Program-made: the position numbers and the translations under genes | Notes under the pieces: generated by a model | Told to the model about the DNA's origin: nothing | What the model saw: only the letters and a program-made list of their open reading frames with translations | The model's database searches: none | NCBI RefSeq assembly: GCF_001612845.1 | Contig: NZ_BDBF01000011.1 | Location: 62,001 to 126,000 of the forward strand | Direction of reading: 5' to 3' | From: Nocardia elegans NBRC 108235 | GTDB lineage: Bacteria > Actinomycetota > Actinomycetes > Mycobacteriales > Mycobacteriaceae | Length of the DNA stretch: 64,000 nucleotides | In this document: positions 1 through 16,500 of the stretch, one piece after another | Layout: the number at the start of each line of letters is the position of its first letter | Numbering within the stretch: the first letter of the stretch is position 1

Positions 1-2
1 AC

Positions 3-314
3 TTCGGCGTCATGTACGCCGGCGTGCTGTTCACCGTCGCGGAGATTCTCGGCGGTGCGATTCCGATCGCCACCTTCGACAACGCCAAGTACTACCCGCT
101 GGTGAAGGACCTGCAGATCTTCTTCCGCAAGCCGGCGAAAACCGATGTGCGCGCCGAGGCTTCGCTGTCGGAGGAGGAGATCGCGCGGGTGATCGCCGCC
201 GCCGAGGCCAACGGTAAGGCCGATTTCACCCTCGAGGCCACGGTGACCGACGCCGACGGCGTGGTGGTCGCCGAGACCCGCGGGCTCTACCAGTTGCGCG
301 CGCACGGAAAGTAG
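3..314 (+). CDS. DUF4442 (hotdog-fold, thioesterase-like) protein, 3' end
   Basis: This is the C-terminal part of a gene that begins before the window; the frame is open from base 3 (Phe-Gly-Val-Met) to the TAG at 312-314. The visible 103 residues resemble the second half of DUF4442 proteins, which belong to the hotdog/PaaI-like thioesterase superfamily. The same family is encoded complete at 46597-47073, and the two share the Leu-Ala-Glu-rich helix and the closing beta strands with an Asp-Ala-Asp-Gly turn. The family is usually assumed to act on acyl-CoA or acyl carriers, but a substrate cannot be named. A FadD-like acyl-CoA synthetase follows after a terminator-like hairpin, so co-transcription is not obvious. 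Confidence 0.7.
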   Translation, partial: FGVMYAGVLFTVAEILGGAIPIATFDNAKYYPLVKDLQIFFRKPAKTDVRAEASLSEEEIARVIAAAEANGKADFTLEATVTDADGVVVAETRGLYQLRAHGK

Positions 315-331
315 GAAGTCCGGCAGGAGCG

Positions 332-376
332 ACCCCGCCCGCACGGCTGCGGTCGACCGATCGTGCGCGGCGGGGT
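332..376 (+). terminator. Hairpin after the DUF4442 gene
   Basis: ACCCCGCC at 332-339 pairs with GGCGGGGT at 369-376, and an inner GCAC/GTGC pair (341-344 with 363-366) extends the stem. There is no long T tract, as is common for GC-rich actinobacterial terminators. The position, 18 bases after the TAG, fits termination. Confidence 0.5.
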
Positions 377-563
377 TACGGTGAGGGCGCGTACCGTCGA
401 AGGGGCGGTGTTGTATGCGCCCGACAGGGGAGCCCGCGTGGCCACGCAGCCGTAGCCTCCTCGCGGACCCCCGGCTCCACCGGGCGGGGACAGAGAGGTC
501 CGGGGTCATGGGCGTGCACCGCCATCCGATGCGAGACAGTCGGCGCGGCAGGGGGATTCGAGC

Positions 564-2198
564 ATGACGGTGAATCTGTTACGCACGGTGATCGCACGGG
601 CGTGGTCCGAGCTGGAATATCTGCGGCTGGCGGTCGGCAGTGGCGTGGTCGGCATCGACTCGCCGTTGACGTTGCTGTCCGCGGGCGACGCGCTACTGCG
701 TCACGGTGCGCTGGCCGCGCTGCTGCGGCTGGCCGCCGCCCGCTACGGCGATCGCGCCGCCGTGATCGACGACCTCGGCGCGCTGAGCTATCGGGAACTC
801 GACGACCGCTCCAACCGGCTGGCCAACGAATGGCGCAAGCGCGGACTGCGCACCGGCGAGGGCGTGGCGATTCTGGCCCGCAATCACCGCGGGCTGCTCG
901 ACGCGGTCTTCGCCGCGGCCAAATGCGGGGCCCGGATCATCCTGCTGAACACCGACTTCGCCGGGCCGCAACTACGCGATGTGACCGCCCGGGAGGGGGC
1001 GGATCTGCTGGTGTACGACGAGGAGTACGAATCCATCCTCGGCGATCTGAGCCCCGAGCGGGGAGCGTATCGGGCCTGGTCGGAGACCGGGCACACCTCC
1101 AGCCTGGAATCGCTGATCACCGCCGGCTCGCCCGCCACGCCGCCGTTCTCGCGCTCCGGAGCCAAGATCATCCTGCTGACCAGCGGCACCACCGGCACAC
1201 CCAAGGGCGCGCCGCGGTCGGAGCCGCGTTCGCTGGAACCGCTGGGCGCGATTCTCAGCAAGGTGCCGTTCCGGACCCGCGAGGTGACCGAATGCCCGGC
1301 GCCGCTGTTCCACACCCTCGGCTTCGCGATGTCGTTGCTGGCCATCGGTTTCGGCTCGACACTGGTGATCCGGCGGCGATTCGATCCGCAGCGGGTGATC
1401 GACAGCATGGCCGAACATCACGCGACCGCGCTGATCGTGGTGCCGGTGATGCTCGCGCGCATGGTCGAACTGGGGCCGGAGGCGGTGAGCGAGCGGGATC
1501 TGTCGGCGCTGCGCATCGTTTTCGTCGCCGGATCGCAGTTGGGCGCCGAGCTGTGCCGACGGGTGACCGCCACCTTCGGGCCGGTCGTCTACAACCTGTA
1601 CGGATCCACCGAGGTGGCCTACGCCACCGTCGCCACGCCGGAGGATCTGGCGGAGGAACCGGGATGTGTGGGCTCACCGGTGGCGGGCGCGGTGGTCGAG
1701 ATCCTCGACGAGCAGGGCGAGCCGGTGCCGCCGGGGACCACGGGGCGGATCTTCGTCCGCAACGCGATTCCGTTCGACGGCTATACCGGTGGCGGCGGCA
1801 AGGAACAGATCCGCGGGCTGATGTCCACCGGCGATGTCGGTCATTTCGATTCCGCCGGAAGGCTTTTCATCGACGGCCGCGACGACGACATGATCGTCTC
1901 GGGCGGGGAGAACGTGTTCCCGGCCGAGGTCGAGGAATTGCTCGACGCGCATCCGGACGTGCGGGAGGCCGCGGTCATCGGGGTGCCCGACGACGAATAC
2001 GGCGCCCGGCTGGTCGCTTTCGTCGTCCGCACCACCGAAACCCTCGGCGCGGAGGAGATCAAAGCGCATGTGAAGTCGAACCTGGCGCGCTACAAGGTGC
2101 CTCGCGAGGTGGTTTTCATCGACGAGCTGCCACGCAACCCCACCGGAAAGGTCCTCAAGCGCCGGCTGCGGGAATGGGGAGCAGGCGGCGAAGCGTAA
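564..2198 (+). CDS. FadD-type AMP-dependent acyl-CoA synthetase
   Basis: This 544-residue protein belongs to the ANL superfamily (acyl-CoA synthetases and NRPS adenylation domains). These enzymes activate a carboxylic acid as acyl-AMP and transfer it to CoA. The ATP-binding P-loop TSGTTGTPKG begins near residue 206, the NLYGSTE motif lies near residue 347, a STGD motif follows, and the C-terminal catalytic Lys sits in PTGKVLKRRL. The N-terminal 60 residues, including ELEYLR and a hydrophobic segment before the ANL fold, resemble mycobacterial FadD2/FadD12-like proteins. The ATG is preceded by GGGGGA about eight bases upstream. It stands alone, closed by a strong hairpin shared with the convergent gene, so its pathway is unknown. 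The family is secure; the chain-length preference cannot be read. Confidence 0.88.
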   Translation: MTVNLLRTVIARAWSELEYLRLAVGSGVVGIDSPLTLLSAGDALLRHGALAALLRLAAARYGDRAAVIDDLGALSYRELDDRSNRLANEWRKRGLRTGEGVAILARNHRGLLDAVFAAAKCGARIILLNTDFAGPQLRDVTAREGADLLVYDEEYESILGDLSPERGAYRAWSETGHTSSLESLITAGSPATPPFSRSGAKIILLTSGTTGTPKGAPRSEPRSLEPLGAILSKVPFRTREVTECPAPLFHTLGFAMSLLAIGFGSTLVIRRRFDPQRVIDSMAEHHATALIVVPVMLARMVELGPEAVSERDLSALRIVFVAGSQLGAELCRRVTATFGPVVYNLYGSTEVAYATVATPEDLAEEPGCVGSPVAGAVVEILDEQGEPVPPGTTGRIFVRNAIPFDGYTGGGGKEQIRGLMSTGDVGHFDSAGRLFIDGRDDDMIVSGGENVFPAEVEELLDAHPDVREAAVIGVPDDEYGARLVAFVVRTTETLGAEEIKAHVKSNLARYKVPREVVFIDELPRNPTGKVLKRRLREWGAGGEA

Positions 2199-2202
2199 CG
2201 CC

Positions 2203-2235
2203 GGTTCCGGCGCCGGACGCACCGGCGCCGGAACC
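2203..2235. terminator. Bidirectional terminator hairpin
   Basis: A perfect 14-bp stem (2203-2216 with 2222-2235) closes a 5-nt loop in the 44-bp gap between two convergent genes, the acyl-CoA synthetase and the SCO5389-family gene. It would serve both strands. Confidence 0.8.
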
Positions 2236-2242
2236 CTACCGG

Positions 2243-2635
2243 TCAGCAGTTACGCAGTTCCGGGCTCTGATTGAGCAGTTGAGCGCGGGTGGAGATGAAG
2301 GTCGAGTAGGTGTCGCCGCCGACGGCGGACAGCGGGAAGGCCGCCACCCGATGGCAGTTCTGGAAGGCCAGCTTGATGCCGAAATGCCGCTCCAGGCTGC
2401 CGCGAATCGAATCCGACGCCATCGCGCGCAGCAGTTGGCCGCGGGCGGTCTCGTCCGGCGGGGGTACCTGGTTGTCCGCGAATTCTGCTGTGCCGGAACG
2501 CAAGTCGGCGGCCACTCGGCTGACGACCTCGTAGGCGTACGGCAGTGAGGTGCGAACGCATTCGACGAATTCCTCGTCGCTGACCGGACCGCTTTCGGCG
2601 CGTTCGAGCAGTGCGGCTGGGACATCCAATGACAT
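2243..2635 (-). CDS. SCO5389-family conserved actinobacterial protein
   Basis: This 130-residue protein matches the conserved actinobacterial SCO5389 family from memory of its pattern: MSLDVPAALLE at the start, FVECVRTSLPYAYE near residue 28, FADNQVPPPDE near residue 53, RHFGIKLAFQNCHRVAAFPL near residue 82 and an LLNQSPELRNC terminus. The function of the family is unknown to me. No signal peptide or membrane segment is seen. The start at the internal ATG, rather than 12 codons upstream, is chosen because GGAG sits seven bases before it and homologues begin with MSLDV. The gene faces the acyl-CoA synthetase across a shared terminator and has the nitronate monooxygenase gene upstream on the same strand, with its own space for a promoter. 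Confidence 0.85.
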   Translation of the reverse strand: MSLDVPAALLERAESGPVSDEEFVECVRTSLPYAYEVVSRVAADLRSGTAEFADNQVPPPDETARGQLLRAMASDSIRGSLERHFGIKLAFQNCHRVAAFPLSAVGGDTYSTFISTRAQLLNQSPELRNC

Positions 2636-2692
2636 GACGCTCTCCTCGTGGGATGGCGGGTGATGTCCCACGAGTCTAAACGAAAAACGTTG

Positions 2693-3742
2693 TCAACAAG
2701 ACGGGAATGCCCGCGAAAGTGCCGATTGCAGAGCGGCTTTCGTCTCCTCGGTGAGCTTGCGTACCAGGTCGGCGGCAGGAACGGCCTCCGCGAGGGTATG
2801 TGCCTGCCCGGCCCACAGATTCACCGCGTCGGGGTTGTCGGCGGCGCGGGCCTCGGCTCGCAACGGTCCGGTGGCGTAATGGATTTCGGGGTAGGCCGCG
2901 GGCGCGTCGGGGTTGTCGAGCATGAATTGGTTGCGCAGGCCGCGGGCTCGGCGGCCGCTGAAGGCGCGGGTCAGCATGGTCGGGGTCTCGATCTCCAGCG
3001 CATCGCGGTGCAGTGCCGAGGTGCCCGCCTCCGGACAGCGGAGGAAGGCCGTGCCCAGCTGTGCGGCCGCGGCGCCGGCGGCGAGGACCGCGGCGATGCC
3101 CGCGCCGGTGGCGATGCCGCCCGCCGCGACCACCGGCGTCTCGACCGCTGCGCGCACCAGCTGCACCAGTGCCAGGGTGGTGAGCGGATCGGCGCCGTCC
3201 TCCTCGGGCCGGTCGGCGAAACCGCCCCGATGTCCGCCGCCCTCCGCGCCCTGGGCGATGAGGACATCGGCGCCCGTCTCGGCGGCGACCCGGGCCTCCG
3301 GCACCGAGGTCACCGTGACCCACACCTCGGATCCGGCGCGATGCAGGCGCTCGATCTCGGCCTCCGAGGGGCAGCCGAAGGTGCACGAGACCACCGCCAC
3401 CGGCTCGGCGGTGAGCAGGTCGAGCTTCTCATCCCAGGCGTCGGCGTCGAAACGTGCCTCGCCGAGCGAGAAGCGGCGGCTCAGCCGGTCGAGGTAGGCC
3501 GCGAAGTGTTCCGGCGGCGTGGGCGCGCCCGGAACGAACAGGTTCACGCCGAAGGGCCTCTCGGTGAGCTCGCGCAGCGCCGCGATGCGCGCGGCGGTAT
3601 CGGCGGCACTCAGATATCCGGCGGCGAGGAATCCCAGGCCGCCCGCATCGCCGACAGCGGCGGCGAGTTCCGGGGTGGACGGGCCGCCGGCCATCGGCGC
3701 CAGCACGATCGGGGTGCGCACGTTGTCGAGGATCACCTCCAC
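2693..3742 (-). CDS. Nitronate monooxygenase-like flavoprotein (2-nitropropane dioxygenase family)
   Basis: A TIM-barrel FMN enzyme of the NMO/2-nitropropane dioxygenase family. Landmarks are TPIVLAPMAGGPSTPELAAAV at the N-terminus, the GGLGFLAAGY turn, PFGVNLFVPG, a GADVLIAQGAEGGGHRG phosphate-binding stretch and PVVAAGGIATGAGIAA, all typical of the flavin-phosphate loops. Such enzymes oxidise propionate-3-nitronate or related compounds, though many actinobacterial members are uncharacterised. The frame is open to a GTG at 3781, but the family usually begins just before the LAPMAGG strand, so the GTG at 3742 was chosen; 3736 is also possible. The gene is divergent from the M23 peptidase, with about 200 bp of shared regulatory DNA. 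Confidence 0.85.
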   Translation of the reverse strand: MEVILDNVRTPIVLAPMAGGPSTPELAAAVGDAGGLGFLAAGYLSAADTAARIAALRELTERPFGVNLFVPGAPTPPEHFAAYLDRLSRRFSLGEARFDADAWDEKLDLLTAEPVAVVSCTFGCPSEAEIERLHRAGSEVWVTVTSVPEARVAAETGADVLIAQGAEGGGHRGGFADRPEEDGADPLTTLALVQLVRAAVETPVVAAGGIATGAGIAAVLAAGAAAAQLGTAFLRCPEAGTSALHRDALEIETPTMLTRAFSGRRARGLRNQFMLDNPDAPAAYPEIHYATGPLRAEARAADNPDAVNLWAGQAHTLAEAVPAADLVRKLTEETKAALQSALSRAFPSC

Positions 3743-3824
3743 AGTCTGAACCCGTCCGTGGTCCTCGATAACGGCGCCCACGGCACCAAGATCAGCCTTC
3801 CACCTGCGAATTCCTCCGAGGAGG

Positions 3825-3852
3825 TTGCGAAAAGGTCACGACGGAGTACAGT
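3825..3852 (+). promoter_or_regulatory. Candidate promoter for the M23 peptidase gene
   Basis: TTGCGA at 3825-3830 and TACAGT at 3847-3852 are separated by 16 bp and would give a start near 3859 and an untranslated leader of about 80 nt before the TTG start at 3939. This is read by eye only. No known riboswitch fold was recognised in the leader. Confidence 0.45.
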
Positions 3853-3938
3853 TTCCGTCACAACAGATGCCGAATCGTTACCGAATGTGAGGTTTCGACC
3901 CGGCGTCGCCACCGAGTTGATCGACGCTAGGACGAGCC

Positions 3939-4814
3939 TTGCCGCAGCACCGTGAGACATCCAGTTCCGTATCCGTTCAGGACCTCCTCGGTGACATCTA
4001 CGCCGGTGACGGCGCTGCCGAGCGTCCCACCCGCCACCGCGCCCAGCCGCGCACGGGTGACCGGGTGAAGCTCGCCGCCAGCGCCGCCGTCGCGACCGGC
4101 GCGCTGATCGGCACCGCCACTCAGTTCGCGCACGCCGCGCCGCTGCTGCCCGGGGGCCACAACGACACTCCCGAGCCGGTCGCACTGAAGTCGGCCTCCG
4201 AACCCGCGCACGAGGCCGAACAGCAGGCCGCCTCCGTCGCCGCCCCGGTCGTCGCCGAGACGCCGGCCGCGCCGCAGGCCCAGCCGGTGGCCGCCCCCGC
4301 GCCCGCGCCGTTCGGTCTGCAGAATCTGCCGCCGGAGGTCGCCGGTCCGCTCTCGCACGCCGAAGAGGTGCTGAAGGGCATTCAGCAGCAGCTCGCACCG
4401 GCCCAGGCGGTGCGCCCGGTGGCCGGGGTCGTCAGTTCCGGCTTCGGATCCCGCTGGGGCGCCATGCACTACGGTGTCGACTTCGCCGACGCGATCGGTA
4501 CTCCTATTCATTCGGTGGAGAACGGCACGGTGATCGATGCCGGTCCCGCCTCGGGCTTCGGGCTGTGGGTCCGGGTGAAGCAGGACGACGGCACCACCGC
4601 GGTGTACGGCCACGTCAACGACATCCTCACCCACGTCGGCCAGCGGGTGAACGCCGGCGACGTGATCGCCACCGTCGGCAACCGCGGCAACTCCACCGGC
4701 CCGCACCTGCATCTGGAGATCTGGGATCCCAGCGACGTCAAGATCGATCCCGCTCCCTATCTGGCGAGCAAGGGCGTCGTCCTGTCCCAGCAGTCGTGGG
4801 GGGCGGGCGAATAG
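3939..4814 (+). CDS. Secreted or membrane-anchored M23 (lysostaphin-type) peptidase
   Basis: This 291-residue protein has an N-terminal hydrophilic stretch, a hydrophobic segment around residues 45-70 ending in AHAAP (signal or anchor), an Ala/Pro-rich linker, and a C-terminal M23 peptidase domain from about residue 165. The zinc-site residues are visible: His177 and Asp181 in HYGVDFAD, and His256 and His258 in HLHLEIWD, with GNRGNSTGP just before. M23 peptidases cut peptidoglycan cross-links and often act in cell separation or wall remodelling. The start is TTG with AGGACGAG nearby; an internal start would remove the long pre-signal tail, so the exact start is uncertain. The protein is probably catalytically competent, since all ligands are present. 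Confidence 0.88.
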   Translation: MPQHRETSSSVSVQDLLGDIYAGDGAAERPTRHRAQPRTGDRVKLAASAAVATGALIGTATQFAHAAPLLPGGHNDTPEPVALKSASEPAHEAEQQAASVAAPVVAETPAAPQAQPVAAPAPAPFGLQNLPPEVAGPLSHAEEVLKGIQQQLAPAQAVRPVAGVVSSGFGSRWGAMHYGVDFADAIGTPIHSVENGTVIDAGPASGFGLWVRVKQDDGTTAVYGHVNDILTHVGQRVNAGDVIATVGNRGNSTGPHLHLEIWDPSDVKIDPAPYLASKGVVLSQQSWGAGE

Positions 4815-4867
4815 CGCCCGCGCTGTCGTCGGCCGCCCGGCTCGGCCGGCCGCGGGGGGTTGATGCA

Positions 4868-5845
4868 TTGACTGGTTTGTACGAGCTGTTCGACTCCGGA
4901 TCCGTGCACGGCCGCACCTATACGGCTCTGGTGCAGCATCCGCGGTCCAGCCTGTCGGAGCTGGCGCAATATCTGGAGTGTTCCCGCGAGTCCGTCGCGG
5001 CGGCCCTGGACGAACTCTGTGAGATGCAGGCCGTAGTCCGCGTCGAAATCGGTGACTCCGTCCGCTGGGACGCGCATGCCCCCGAGGCCCTGTCGGAAGC
5101 CGAATCCCGCCGCCGCCAGGCCGAAACCGCGCGCATGCACGAGGCCGCGGCCCGGCTGGGCGAGACCTTCCGCTCGGTGCGCCGCACCACCCGCGGCGAC
5201 GGCACCGTCGTGCCGATGTACGAGGCGCGCGAGGTGGTCGCCGAATTCGAGGATCTGCAGCGTGCCGCGCGCAGCCGGATCCGGATGATCGACCGGGGAC
5301 CGTATCTGTGCGAGGGCGAACGCGCCGCGCGGCTGTTCGATCTGCGCTCGGCGCGGATGTCGGCGGGCGTGCGCTACCAGACGCTCTATCAGGACACCAT
5401 CTATCAGGATCCCGATCGGCTGCGCTTCGCGCTACAGGCCAATACCGCAGGGGCGCAGGCGCGCACGTTGCCCGATCCGCCCTTCAAGGTGATCATCGCC
5501 GACGACGACCGCGCGGCGCTGATGCTGCACCACGACGAACGCCGCGGCGATCCGATGGGGCTGCGCATCGCGGCCTGCCCGACGCTGGACGCGATCGTGC
5601 ACACCTTCGAGGTGTTGTGGTCACTGGCCGCGCCGATCTCGGTGAATCCGGACCAGCCGCTGGACGAACGCGACCGGGCCATTCTGACCCTGATGGGCCT
5701 GGGCGCGACGGACGACACCATCGCCCGGCGGCTGGGCATGTCCCGGCGCACGGTGGTGCGGCGGACCGCGAGCCTGCTGGAGCGACTGGGTGCCAGCACC
5801 CGGTTCCAGGCGGGCGTGCAGGCGATCCGCCGCGGCTGGCTGTGA
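4868..5845 (+). CDS. LuxR-type transcriptional regulator with TrmB-like N-terminus
   Basis: About 325 residues. The N-terminal 60 residues form a predicted winged-helix reminiscent of TrmB-like modules (LAQYLECSRESVAAALDEL), followed by a sensor region with a PLD-like/TrmB-type fold, and a C-terminal LuxR helix-turn-helix (LDERDRAILTLMGLGATDDTIARRLGMSRRTVVRRTASLLERLGAS, about residues 262-307). Such proteins are frequent single-component regulators of specialised metabolism in actinomycetes. The TTG at 4868 is chosen because GGGGGG lies eight bases upstream; the frame stays open further back but overlaps the peptidase. It ends 215 bp before the NRPS genes on the same strand and is the nearest candidate pathway regulator, which is inference from position. 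Confidence 0.8.
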   Translation: MTGLYELFDSGSVHGRTYTALVQHPRSSLSELAQYLECSRESVAAALDELCEMQAVVRVEIGDSVRWDAHAPEALSEAESRRRQAETARMHEAAARLGETFRSVRRTTRGDGTVVPMYEAREVVAEFEDLQRAARSRIRMIDRGPYLCEGERAARLFDLRSARMSAGVRYQTLYQDTIYQDPDRLRFALQANTAGAQARTLPDPPFKVIIADDDRAALMLHHDERRGDPMGLRIAACPTLDAIVHTFEVLWSLAAPISVNPDQPLDERDRAILTLMGLGATDDTIARRLGMSRRTVVRRTASLLERLGASTRFQAGVQAIRRGWL

Positions 5846-5922
5846 CAAGCTGGGGACCTACTGTGACCAGCGCCACGGAAGTCGACACGAAGCGCAACAT
5901 CGAGGCACCCTGGCAGCGATGA

Positions 5923-5935
5923 GTACTAGGAGTAC
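5923..5935. promoter_or_regulatory. Inverted repeat GTACT-AGG-AGTAC upstream of the NRPS
   Basis: A perfect 5-bp inverted repeat with a 3-bp spacer lies about 50 bp upstream of the NRPS -10 candidate and just downstream of the LuxR gene. It could be an operator for that regulator or another factor. Short repeats of this size also occur by chance. Confidence 0.3.
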
Positions 5936-5986
5936 CGGCGGGTCACCAGTTCGATCCGGCGCACCACGCCGTGCTCGCCATCCTTA

Positions 5987-5992
5987 TATGAT
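5987..5992 (+). promoter_or_regulatory. Candidate -10 box for the NRPS operon
   Basis: TATGAT, near the TATAAT consensus, lies in one of the few AT-richer patches between the LuxR gene and NRPS-1 and would start transcription near 5999, leaving a leader of about 60 nt. No convincing -35 element is seen, which would fit activation by a regulator. Confidence 0.45.
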
Positions 5993-6060
5993 TGCTCGGA
6001 CCGCGCGAGGGGGTGTTCGACCGTGCGGACCTGCTGGACGCGAGAGGTGAAGACACTCGA

Positions 6061-13422
<7,362 letters not shown>

Positions 13423-13575
13423 GCAACCGGTGGCACGATCGCGGGAAAGTAACGCCCGCCGCGGCCGGAATCGATGGACAAGGGTGGCCTGCGTGCAGGC
13501 GCATGCGGCGACGACAGGCAGGATGAGATAGGTGGTACGGGTGGTCAGCGGACAGTACGCGCTGGAAGTGACGGC

Positions 13576-16500
13576 ATGACGCGCCCCGCTCGGGTTCGGC
13601 CGACACGCACTCGCCGGCCACGCGTCACCACCCTGCCCCAGCTCATGGCCACCGCGGTCGAGGCGGATCCGACCGGTACGGCCCTGGTGTTCGCCGATGC
13701 CACCACCACGCTGGCCGAACTCAGCTACGCCGAGCTCGACGAGCGTTCGACCCGGCTGGCCCGGCTGCTCATCGCCCGCGGCATCGGCCCGGAGGATCTG
13801 GTCGCCGTCGGTATTCCCCGGTCGGTGGAATCGGTGGTCGCGGTCTGGGCGGTGGCCAAGACCGGCGCCGGATTCGTGCCGGTGGATCCGAACTATCCGG
13901 CCGATCGCGTCGCGCACATGGTCTCCGACTCCGGTGCGAAACTGGGTCTCACGGTGTCGCCGGTGCGGGAGGACCTGCCCGACTCGGTGGAGTGGCTGAC
14001 CGTCGATACCGCTGATTTCGCCGCGCGGCTCGAGGAGTTCTCCGGCGATCCGGTCACCTATGCCGATCGGTTGCGGCCGTTGCGGGCCGAACATCCGGCC
14101 TACGTGATCTACACCTCCGGCTCGACCGGCAAGCCGAAGGGTGTCGTAGTCACCCAGGCCGGGCTGTCGAGTTTCTGTGACGAACAGCGCGAGCGGTACC
14201 GGGTCGGAAACGACTCGCGCACCCTGCATTTCGCATCGCCCTCGTTCGACGCCTCGGTGCTGGAATTGCTGCTGGCCATCGGCGGTGCGGCCGCCATGGT
14301 GGTGGCCTCGCCGTCGGTACTCGGCGGCGACGAGCTGGCGAATCTGCTGCGGCGCGAACGGGTCACCCACGCCTTCGTCACGCCCGCGGCCCTGGCCTCG
14401 GTGGATCCGGCCGGACTGGACGACCTGCGCGTCGTGGTCGCCGGTGGTGAGGCCTGCCCGCCGGAATTGGTGCGGCGCTGGGCGATCGCGATCGAGGGCG
14501 GCACCCGCGAGTTCTACAACGGGTACGGCCCGACCGAGACCACGATCATGACCAACATCAGCGCGCCGCTGGTGCCGGGGGAGACGGTCACCATCGGCGC
14601 GCCGGTGCGCAACATCACCGAATACGTGCTCGACGAACAGCTGGCGCGGGTGCCGCGCGGTGCGGTCGGCGAGTTGTACATCACCGGTGCGCAATTGGCG
14701 CGCGGATACCACCTGCGCCCCGGCCTGACCGCGGCGCGCTTCGTCGCCAACCCCTTCGACGCCAACGGTTCGCGGCTGTACCGCACCGGTGACCTGGTGC
14801 GCTGGACCGCCGCCGGCGAACTGGAGTATTTGGGCCGCAACGACTTCCAGGTCAAGATCCGTGGCTTCCGGATCGAGCTCGGCGAGATCGACGCGGTACT
14901 GGCCGCCCACGATTCGGTCGACTTCGCGGTCACCGTCGGCCACACCCTGCACAGCGGCGCCACGATTCTCGTCTCGTACGTGCACGCCGCCGATGGTGCG
15001 AAGGTCGACACCGACGAGCTGAGCGAGCATGCGGGACAGAGTCTTCCGGCCCACATGGTGCCGACGACGATCATGGTCCTGGACGCGATTCCGCTGACCC
15101 CGGTCGGCAAACTGGACCGGGCGGCGCTGCCGGAACCCGTCCTGGCCGCCCGCGAATTCCGCGCGCCCTCGGGTGCGCTCGAGGAGATGGTGGCGGCCGT
15201 CTTCGCCGATCTGCTCGACCCGCCCGGGCCGGTCGGCGCCGACGACGACTTCTTCGAACTGGGCGGAAACTCGCTGATCGCCACTCAGGTCGCGGGCCGC
15301 CTCGGCGCCCAGATCTCGGCGCGGGTACCGGCCCGGCTGCTGTTCGAGGCGGCCACGGTCGCCGAATTGGCACAGCGGCTGGAACCGCTGAAGGGTGCGG
15401 GCGGTCGACTGGCGCTGGCGCCGATGCCGCGTCCGGAACGCATTCCGCTCTCGCTGGCCCAGCAGCGGATGTGGTTCCTCAACCAGTTCGATCCGGAATC
15501 TGCTGCCAACAACATTCCGTTCGCGATCCGGCTCACCGGCGCGCTGAACGTGGAGGCGCTGCAGGCGGCCGTCGCCGACGTCGTCGAGCGCCACGAAACC
15601 CTGCGCACCGTCTACCCGTCCGCGGACGGCGCCGGACACCAGGTGATTCTGCCCGCGTCGCAATCGGTTCCGGATCTGGCGCCGAAGCCGGTGACCGAGG
15701 ACGAACTGCCGCAGTGGCTGGCCGGCTATCTGCTCGCCGGATTCGATGTGGCCGCCGAGGTGCCGCTGCGCATCGCGGTGGCCGAACTGGCGCCCGACGA
15801 TCACGTCGTGGCGGTCGTGGTCCACCACATCGCCGCCGACGGCGCCTCGGTGGCGCCGTTCATGCGCGATCTGCTGGCCGCCTTCCTCGCCCGGCGCAAC
15901 CGCGCCCGGCCGAGCTGGCAGCCGTTGCCGGTGCAGTACGCCGACTACGCGCTGTGGCAGCGGGCGCTGCTCGGCGACGAACACGATCCCGATTCCCTTG
16001 CGGCCCAGCAGATCGACTACTGGCGCACCACCCTGGCCGGCATCCCGGACCGGCTGGATCTGCCCGCGGATCGGCCGCGCCCGCAGATCGCCTCGGGGCG
16101 CGGCGCGGAATACACCTTCGACATCGCGCCCGAGCTGCACGCCCGGCTCGAGGAGCTCGCCCAGCGCACCGGCACCTCGCTGTTCATGGTGGTGCATGCG
16201 GCGTTCGCGATCCTGCTGGCCCGCTCCAGCGGCACCGACGACATCACCATCGGCACCCCGGTGGCCGGGCGCGGTGAGGCCGAACTCGACGCTCTGGTCG
16301 GCATGTTCGTCAACACCCTGGTGCTGCGCACCCGCATCGACGCCGCGACGACGGTCGAGCAACTGCTGGCGGCGGTGAAGGACACCGATCTGGGGGCCTT
16401 CTCGCACGCCGAGCTGCCGTTCGAGCGCCTGGTCGAGGTGCTCGACCCGGTGCGGTCGCAGGCGCATCATCCGCTGTTCCAGGCCGCGCTGTTCTTCCAG

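Noticed and set aside
602-2548. A long plus-strand frame of 648 codons overlapping the acyl-CoA synthetase
   Set aside because: Arg-rich out-of-frame shadow; the in-frame protein at 564-2198 has all ANL motifs.
3782-3938. A c-di-AMP (ydaO) riboswitch before the M23 peptidase, as found before some wall-lytic enzyme genes
   Set aside because: The conserved core segments could not be found by eye, and the predicted leader is only about 80 nt.
2648-3955. A plus-strand frame of 435 codons opposite the nitronate monooxygenase
   Set aside because: The translation is Gly/Arg/His-rich with no domain, while the minus strand encodes a complete recognised enzyme.
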